From positions 1 through 36,109 of the forward strand of contig JACQYK010000026.1 of assembly GCA_016208255.1 (NCBI GenBank): DNA of 36,109 nt, read 5' to 3'. The notes below the pieces were generated by a model. The model was not told the origin of the DNA and searched no databases. It saw nothing but the letters and a program-made list of their open reading frames with translations. Below, one piece after another: positions 32,103-36,109 of this stretch. The translations under genes were made by a program, and so were the position numbers. The stretch comes from Deltaproteobacteria bacterium (GTDB lineage Bacteria > Desulfobacterota > RBG-13-43-22). Positions within the stretch are counted from its first letter, which is position 1. Each line of letters starts with the position of its first letter.

Positions 32103-32227
32103 GTAACCGGTTACGGGTTACGAGTTGCGGGTTTTTAATTCAAGAAAAACCAGTTTATGCTTAATGATTAGTTTGATTATGGTTAAAGACTTTAACCCGC
32201 AACCTGCAACCCGGAACCCGCAACCTG
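32103..32227. repeat. Degenerate short-word array d (GGGTTACGAGTTGC)
   Basis: Left run GTAACCGGTTACGGGTTACG and GAGTTGCGGGTT (32103-32134), a 55-base AT-rich centre, right run AACCCGCAACCTGCAACCCG and on to 32227. TTGCGGGTT (32125-32133) and AACCCGCAA (32194-32202) are perfect inverses. It lies between two convergent genes and may act as a terminator for both. Confidence 0.65.
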
Positions 32228-32269
32228 TCTATGATGTCATGGTCCTCGACGCGTCGTTTGGCCCTTTTA

Positions 32270-33220
32270 TCACTTTTCCACCCTGATTCTTGGGTCCAAA
32301 AGTCCATAAACAAGATCGACCAGAAAATTCATAACTATAATATTCAGGGCTACGATAACCAGAATAACCTGAAGAACCGGAAAATCTCTGGCAAAGACGG
32401 CATCAACCCCCATCCGGCCCAGACCAGGGATAGCAAACATGAACTCGATAATAAAGGCTCCGGCCGTTATTTCCGCCCAACTTAAACCGATTACTGTGGT
32501 TACGGGCAACATGGCCGGCTTGAAAGCATGTTTGCGGATCATCCTCTGAACACTGGCCCCTTTGGCCCGTGCGGTACGAATAAAATCCTGACCCAGGACT
32601 TCCAGAAGACTGCTCCTCACCCAGCGGGCCAACAGGCCGGCGCTGGACGTACCCATAATAAAAGTGGGCATGAAGATCGAAAGTAGGTTCTCCCAGGGGC
32701 TTTCGAAAAAGGCCACAAATCCGGAAGGGGGGAAGATTTTAAAGATGACTCCAAAAAGATAGATAAAAACAATACCTTCCCAAAAAGGGGGGAAGGAAAC
32801 GCCGATAATGGAAGTCGTTGTCAGAAAGGCATCCCATTTGGTGTTTCGTCTGAGAGCACCGATGATGCCCACCGGGAACCCTATAAGAAAGGTCCAGAAG
32901 GTCGCTCCGAGAAAAAGCTCTATGGTCACCGGCAGTCGACGCAGGAACATGCTCATGACCGGTTCACCGCTCCCCAGAGATTTTCCCCAGTTCCCGGAGA
33001 AGAAGTCTATTAGCCAGAAAACATATTGGGTAGCAATCGGCTTATCCAGGTTATATAGGGCTCGAAACTCGGCCATGGCTTTTGGGTTGGAAAAATAACT
33101 CAGGCCCGCGTTGGAAACCGGGTCACCGGGAAGAAGGCGAACCAGAATAAAGATAAGGATCGAGACCAGAAATAAAAGAAGTAAGGCATAAGCGATCCTT
33201 TTAATGAGATATTTGCCCAT
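32270..33220 (-). CDS. ABC transporter inner-membrane permease, DppB/OppB type
   Basis: 316 residues from the ATG at 33220 (MGKYLIKRIAYALLLLFLVS), the family's standard opening; frames extending to 33532 read through a repeat array. Six hydrophobic segments are visible, with the signature LPGDPV after the first, and the cytoplasmic EAA loop DFIRTARAKGASVQRMIRKH that docks on the ATPase, then GLSWAEITAGAFIIEF. The C-terminus VDLVYGLLDPRIRV is typical. Imports peptides, nickel or similar with a second permease, two ATPases and a binding protein. None of these is adjacent: both neighbours face other ways, so it is an orphan. No ribosome site; a promoter-like TATAAT sits six bases before the ATG. 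Confidence 0.88.
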   Translation of the reverse strand: MGKYLIKRIAYALLLLFLVSILIFILVRLLPGDPVSNAGLSYFSNPKAMAEFRALYNLDKPIATQYVFWLIDFFSGNWGKSLGSGEPVMSMFLRRLPVTIELFLGATFWTFLIGFPVGIIGALRRNTKWDAFLTTTSIIGVSFPPFWEGIVFIYLFGVIFKIFPPSGFVAFFESPWENLLSIFMPTFIMGTSSAGLLARWVRSSLLEVLGQDFIRTARAKGASVQRMIRKHAFKPAMLPVTTVIGLSWAEITAGAFIIEFMFAIPGLGRMGVDAVFARDFPVLQVILVIVALNIIVMNFLVDLVYGLLDPRIRVEK

Positions 33221-33226
33221 GGAAAG

Positions 33227-33256
33227 ATTATAAAACAAGAAATAGAAGACGATCAA
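33227..33256 (-). promoter_or_regulatory. Possible promoter giving a leaderless permease mRNA
   Basis: Minus strand: TTGATC (33256-33251), 18-base spacer, TATAAT (33232-33227), then only six bases to the ATG. If real, transcription would begin at or near the start codon. Confidence 0.35.
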
Positions 33257-33267
33257 GGGAAAAACAT

Positions 33268-33382
33268 GGCGTGAGGCGTGAGGCGTTTGTCTTAAAAAAG
33301 GTTTTTGATTCCGCAATCCATAATCGAATATGATAGGTTCAAACAATCCGAAATCCGCAATCCGAAATCTGCAATCCGAATT
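33268..33382. repeat. Degenerate short-word arrays e (TGAGGCG and AATCCGAA)
   Basis: GGCGTGAGGCGTGAGGCG (33268-33285) is a 7-base tandem repeat; AATCCG(A/C)AA words repeat from 33344 to 33381. The second array encodes residues 6-16 of the flavoprotein that starts at 33330. GAGGCGTGAG also occurs at 32092 next to array d. Confidence 0.7.
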
Positions 33383-34652
33383 TGACGTCATCGTCGTCGG
33401 CGCCGGGGCCTCGGGGATGATGGCCGCCGGCCGGGCCGCGGAAATAGGGGCCCGGGTCCTTCTGCTGGAAAAGATGCCCAGGGCTGGATTAAAACTCGGC
33501 ATTACCGGCAAAGGCCGCTGCAATCTGACCAACCAGGGAGATATTCAACTCTTCCTGGAAAGCTATTCCCCGAATGGTCGGTTCCTGCGCAATTGTTTCT
33601 CCCGATTTTTTAACCAGGAATTGATGGATTTTTTTGAAGAAAGGGGAGTGCCTCTGGTAGTGGAAAGGGGAGGGCGGGTTTTTCCAAAATCCAACCGGGC
33701 ACTGGATGTGGTTTCAGCCCTCATGGCCTATCTGAAAAAAAACAAGGCCACCCTGGTCAAAGAACATCCCGCCAAGGAAATTCTGGTTCAATCCGGAAAA
33801 GTGGAAGGAATAAAATCCCTCCAGGGGATCTTCAAAGCTCGAGTGGTTATTCTGGCCCTGGGGGGGGCGTCTTATCCCCGGACCGGTTCGACCGGAGACG
33901 GATACCGGCTCGCTCAACAGGCGGGACATACGATTGTACCCATCCGGCCCTGTTTGATCCCTTTGGTCATTAAGGAGGCCTGGGTTAAGGAGCTTCAGGG
34001 GCTTTCCTTAAAAAATGTTTCGGCTTCGATCTACATAAACGACCGGAGAGGTTCTTCGGAATTCGGAGAGATGCTTTTTACCCATTTCGGGATTTCCGGA
34101 CCGATCATCCTGACCCTGAGCGGGAGTGTAGTCGATAGACTTGAGGAGGGCCGGGTAGAAATCTCAATTAATCTTAAGCCGGCCTTAACACCGGAACAAC
34201 TGGATGAAAGATTGAAAAGAGAATTGAAGGCCCACCATCTTAAGGGATTACAGGCTATCTTGAAATTTTTGTTGCCCGGCCGGATGATCCCTGTTTTTCT
34301 GGAGTTAGCCGGAATTCCCGGAGAAAAAAAAGGAAATCAGATTTCCGCGGAAGAACGTCTGCGAATAAAAACCCTGCTGACTGACTTACGAATGACGGTG
34401 ACCGGGCCCCGACCGCTGGAAGAGGCCATTATTACCGCCGGCGGTGTTCATCTGAAAGAGGTAAATCCCAAAACAATGGAATCAAAAATCGTCCAAGGGC
34501 TTTTCCTTTGCGGCGAGATTTTGGACATCCAGGGAAAAACCGGCGGATATAACCTGCAGGCCGCCTTTTCCACCGGTCGGGTGGCCGGGGAGAGTGCGGC
34601 AATCAAAAGCAGAACTCAGAATTCAGAATCCAGAATACAGAATCCGGAATAA
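33330..34652 (+). CDS. BaiN/HI0933-like FAD-dependent oxidoreductase
   Basis: 440 residues. FAD motif VIVVGAGASGMMAAGRAAEIG-like (G24-x-G-x-x-G29), then KMPRAGLKLGITGKGRCNLT, GGASYPRTGSTGDGYRLAQQ, EMLFTHFGISGPIILTLSG and the closing GEILDIQGKTGGYNLQAAFS. This family includes RdsA/BaiN-like flavoproteins that reduce or desaturate small molecules; physiological substrates are mostly unknown. The first 17 residues and the last 14 (SRTQNSESRIQNPE) are encoded by degenerate short-word arrays, so the native ends have been replaced or extended; without them the protein would start near EFDVIVVGAG. No ribosome site precedes the ATG. Confidence 0.9.
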   Translation: MIGSNNPKSAIRNLQSEFDVIVVGAGASGMMAAGRAAEIGARVLLLEKMPRAGLKLGITGKGRCNLTNQGDIQLFLESYSPNGRFLRNCFSRFFNQELMDFFEERGVPLVVERGGRVFPKSNRALDVVSALMAYLKKNKATLVKEHPAKEILVQSGKVEGIKSLQGIFKARVVILALGGASYPRTGSTGDGYRLAQQAGHTIVPIRPCLIPLVIKEAWVKELQGLSLKNVSASIYINDRRGSSEFGEMLFTHFGISGPIILTLSGSVVDRLEEGRVEISINLKPALTPEQLDERLKRELKAHHLKGLQAILKFLLPGRMIPVFLELAGIPGEKKGNQISAEERLRIKTLLTDLRMTVTGPRPLEEAIITAGGVHLKEVNPKTMESKIVQGLFLCGEILDIQGKTGGYNLQAAFSTGRVAGESAAIKSRTQNSESRIQNPE

Positions 34653-34836
34653 ATTCTTATTATTAATAATCTTCTTGGTCGTTACTCTGCAATTTGATCT
34701 TGACTATCATCTGAGTCAGAATAGTTAGCGGGGAAAAAAGGGTTTGGCGAAGAAACAGAATAACAGCTGCTTGTGAAAGGGAGGTAATTGATTTATCTTT
34801 ATTCTGAATTCCGGCTCCTGAATTCTGGATTCCTAA
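34610..34836. repeat. Degenerate short-word array f with inverted partner (CAGAATTCAGAATCC)
   Basis: Left run of CAGAAT(T/C/A)C-like 8-base words from 34610 to 34650, centre of about 150 bases, right inverse run 34801-34833. AATCCAGAAT (34627-34636) and ATTCTGGATT (34822-34831) are perfect 10-bp inverses. The left run encodes the end of the flavoprotein; the right run lies just before rlmN. GGGAGGT at about 34781 is a strong ribosome-site-like sequence with no good start behind it. No further gene in this interval. Confidence 0.65.
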
Positions 34837-34856
34837 AAATATTTTCTTAATTTATT

Positions 34857-35900
34857 ATGACCTCAAAAATCGACCTCCGAAATTTGACTTTTGTGGAATT
34901 AAGGGACTGGATTACTTCTATAGGATTGGAACCTTATCGGGCCGAACAGGTCTCCCGCTGGATATTTCAACCGGATATTCTGGAATTTGATCAAATGACC
35001 AATTTATCCAGGAAATGGCGGGGTCTTTTCCGGGAGCAGGCTTATCTGAGCCGGTTGACTATTTTAAAGGTTGAAAACTCTTCCGATGGAACCCAAAAAT
35101 TTCTCTTTGAATTGGAGGATGGAGAACGTATTGAAAGCGTCCTGATCCCTGAACGGGGTCATTATACCTTATGTATTTCTTCTCAAGTCGGTTGTGCCCA
35201 AAAATGCCGTTTTTGTTTCACCGGCAGGATGGGTTTGAAAAGAAACCTCAAGGCTTCGGAAATCATCAATCAGATCCTGACGGTTCAGAGGACTTTGACT
35301 GAAACAGACCCTCTTCTGACGAATATTGTTTTGATGGGTATGGGAGAACCTTTGCACAACTTTGAAAACACAATCCGAGCCTTAAAAACCTTGATTTCTC
35401 CCCAGGGAATGCAATTTTCCCATCGCCATATAACCCTGTCCACGGCCGGTTTGGTTCCGGAGATGAAAGCACTGGGTAACCTGCTTCCGGTTAACCTGGC
35501 GGTTTCCTTAAATGCCGCCGATGATGTAACCAGAAGCCGGCTGATGCCTGTCAATCGAAAATATCCTCTGGAAACCCTGATTCAGGCCTGTAAGGTCTTC
35601 CCTTTACCGCATAAGAAAAGGATTACCTTTGAATACATCCTGATCAAGGGGATCAATGATTCACCCAGGGCAGCCAGGGACCTGGCCAAATTACTAAAAG
35701 GGGTCAAGGCCAAAATCAACCTGATCCCTTTTAACCCTCATCCCGGGTCCGGCTATGAACCTCCGGATGAAGGGGACCTCATAAAGTTTCAAGATATTTT
35801 GCTCCGTTCGCAATACACGGTGATGATCCGCAGGAGCAAAGGGGCCGATATCTCAGCCGCCTGCGGCCAGCTTCACGCCGATTGGACATTCCGGAAATAA
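34857..35900 (+). CDS. rlmN: Dual-specificity 23S rRNA/tRNA adenine C2 methyltransferase RlmN
   Basis: 347 residues. Radical SAM protein that methylates C2 of A2503 in 23S rRNA and A37 in some tRNAs. The iron-sulfur cluster motif is C113-A-Q-K-C117-R-F-C120; the two extra catalytic cysteines are C106 (TLCISSQVG) and C336 (SAACGQLH), equivalent to C118 and C355 of the E. coli enzyme. MGMGEPLHNFENTIRAL, HITLSTAGLVPEM, LAVSLNAADDVTRSRLMPVN and INLIPFNPHPGSGYEPP are the other conserved blocks. No ribosome site before the ATG at 34857; see array f for a displaced one. Stand-alone gene. Confidence 0.97.
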   Translation: MTSKIDLRNLTFVELRDWITSIGLEPYRAEQVSRWIFQPDILEFDQMTNLSRKWRGLFREQAYLSRLTILKVENSSDGTQKFLFELEDGERIESVLIPERGHYTLCISSQVGCAQKCRFCFTGRMGLKRNLKASEIINQILTVQRTLTETDPLLTNIVLMGMGEPLHNFENTIRALKTLISPQGMQFSHRHITLSTAGLVPEMKALGNLLPVNLAVSLNAADDVTRSRLMPVNRKYPLETLIQACKVFPLPHKKRITFEYILIKGINDSPRAARDLAKLLKGVKAKINLIPFNPHPGSGYEPPDEGDLIKFQDILLRSQYTVMIRRSKGADISAACGQLHADWTFRK

Positions 35901-35909
35901 TTTTTTTGC

Positions 35910-36109
35910 CACGGACAAGACAGACAAAAGCGGGACAAAGGCCTATCTCTCACAGAGATCTCAGAGCTCGCAGAGACAACTTAATTTATTGATTGTCCCG
36001 TTGGCGGGACAATCAATAACCAGCCATCGTCAAGCCTGCCCCGGACTCGATCCGGGGGCGAACCTATCCCCGCAGGTTAGCGGGGTCAGTTAAATCGGCC
36101 CACTCAACG
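35910..36109. other. Gene-free tail with short-word runs and hairpins
   Basis: After rlmN: degenerate (G)GACAAGACAGACAAAAG words (35912-35940), CACAGAGATCTCAGAGCTCG words (35951-35976), then the perfect 13-bp palindrome ATTGATTGTCCCG / CGGGACAATCAAT with loop TTGG (35988-36017). Further on the hairpins CCCCGGA...TCCGGGG (about 36040-36057) and CCCCGC...GCGGGG (36069-36086) appear. No T-run follows the 13-bp stem, so it is not a clear terminator. No gene found to the window end. Confidence 0.6.

Noticed and set aside
33344-33381. AATCCGAA-type repeats as a CRISPR array
   Set aside because: Units are only 7-9 bases and imprecise, there are no spacers, and no cas gene is nearby.
33221-33532. 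Upstream extension of the OppB-type permease
   Set aside because: The added residues are encoded by short-word arrays and antisense to the flavoprotein start; the permease has a standard N-terminus at 33220.

Overview
The window looks like a chromosomal segment of a Desulfobacterota-type (former Deltaproteobacteria) bacterium. The basis is indirect: moderate GC, long PAS/GAF hybrid histidine kinases, an HD-GYP regulator, two GAPDHs, a methanogen-type thymidylate synthase-like gene, and intergenic DNA full of short palindromic repeats. No rRNA, tRNA, CRISPR array, phage or transposase gene was recognised. Much of the metagenome-like noise is informative: two genes are broken by short deletions with a frame change, which may be real decay or assembly error.

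Layout. 1-3.2 kb: 3' end of an acyl-CoA synthetase, alanine dehydrogenase (minus) and a histidine phosphatase. 3.4-6.5 kb: a plus-strand trio of BioF2-like GNAT acyltransferase, MshA-like family 4 glycosyltransferase and BshB/LmbE-like PIG-L deacetylase. 6.5-13.4 kb: a minus-strand run of a mycoredoxin-thioredoxin reductase fusion, two S51-type peptidase-like proteins (one ending in a cysteinyl-tRNA-synthetase-like tail), a broken ThuA-Gfo/Idh fusion, an intact Gfo/Idh oxidoreductase and a glyoxalase II-like metallo-hydrolase. 13.8-21.7 kb: a methyltransferase, a long atypical GAPDH-like protein (plus), and facing it a canonical GAPDH followed by a 1406-residue dikinase-like protein (minus). 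22.0-30.5 kb: signalling block, with a ferritin-like mini-protein, RR-HD-GYP, a 1370-residue hybrid kinase, a NarL-type regulator and its PAS/HisKA_3 kinase (broken). 30.7-36 kb: a type II toxin-antitoxin pair, thymidylate synthase-like protein, an orphan OppB-type permease, a BaiN/HI0933-type flavoprotein and RlmN.

How genes may work together. The GT4/PIG-L pair has the order and spacing of a glycosyl-amine biosynthesis pair (as in mycothiol or bacillithiol pathways); with a mycoredoxin-like/TrxR fusion and a glyoxalase II-like hydrolase nearby, an uncharacterised low-molecular-weight thiol or amino-sugar pathway is a testable idea, but no cysteine ligase is present here. GAPDH plus a PEP/pyruvate-binding dikinase-like protein suggests a link to lower glycolysis/gluconeogenesis, with an unknown phosphate acceptor.

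Repeats. Several intergenic families are visible: R1 (MITE-like, terminal inverted repeats), R2 (two copies of about 166 bp), R3 (three modular hairpin elements whose stems vary but stay paired), and at least six arrays of degenerate 7-9 base words, most with an inverted partner nearby. One array supplies both ends of the flavoprotein gene.
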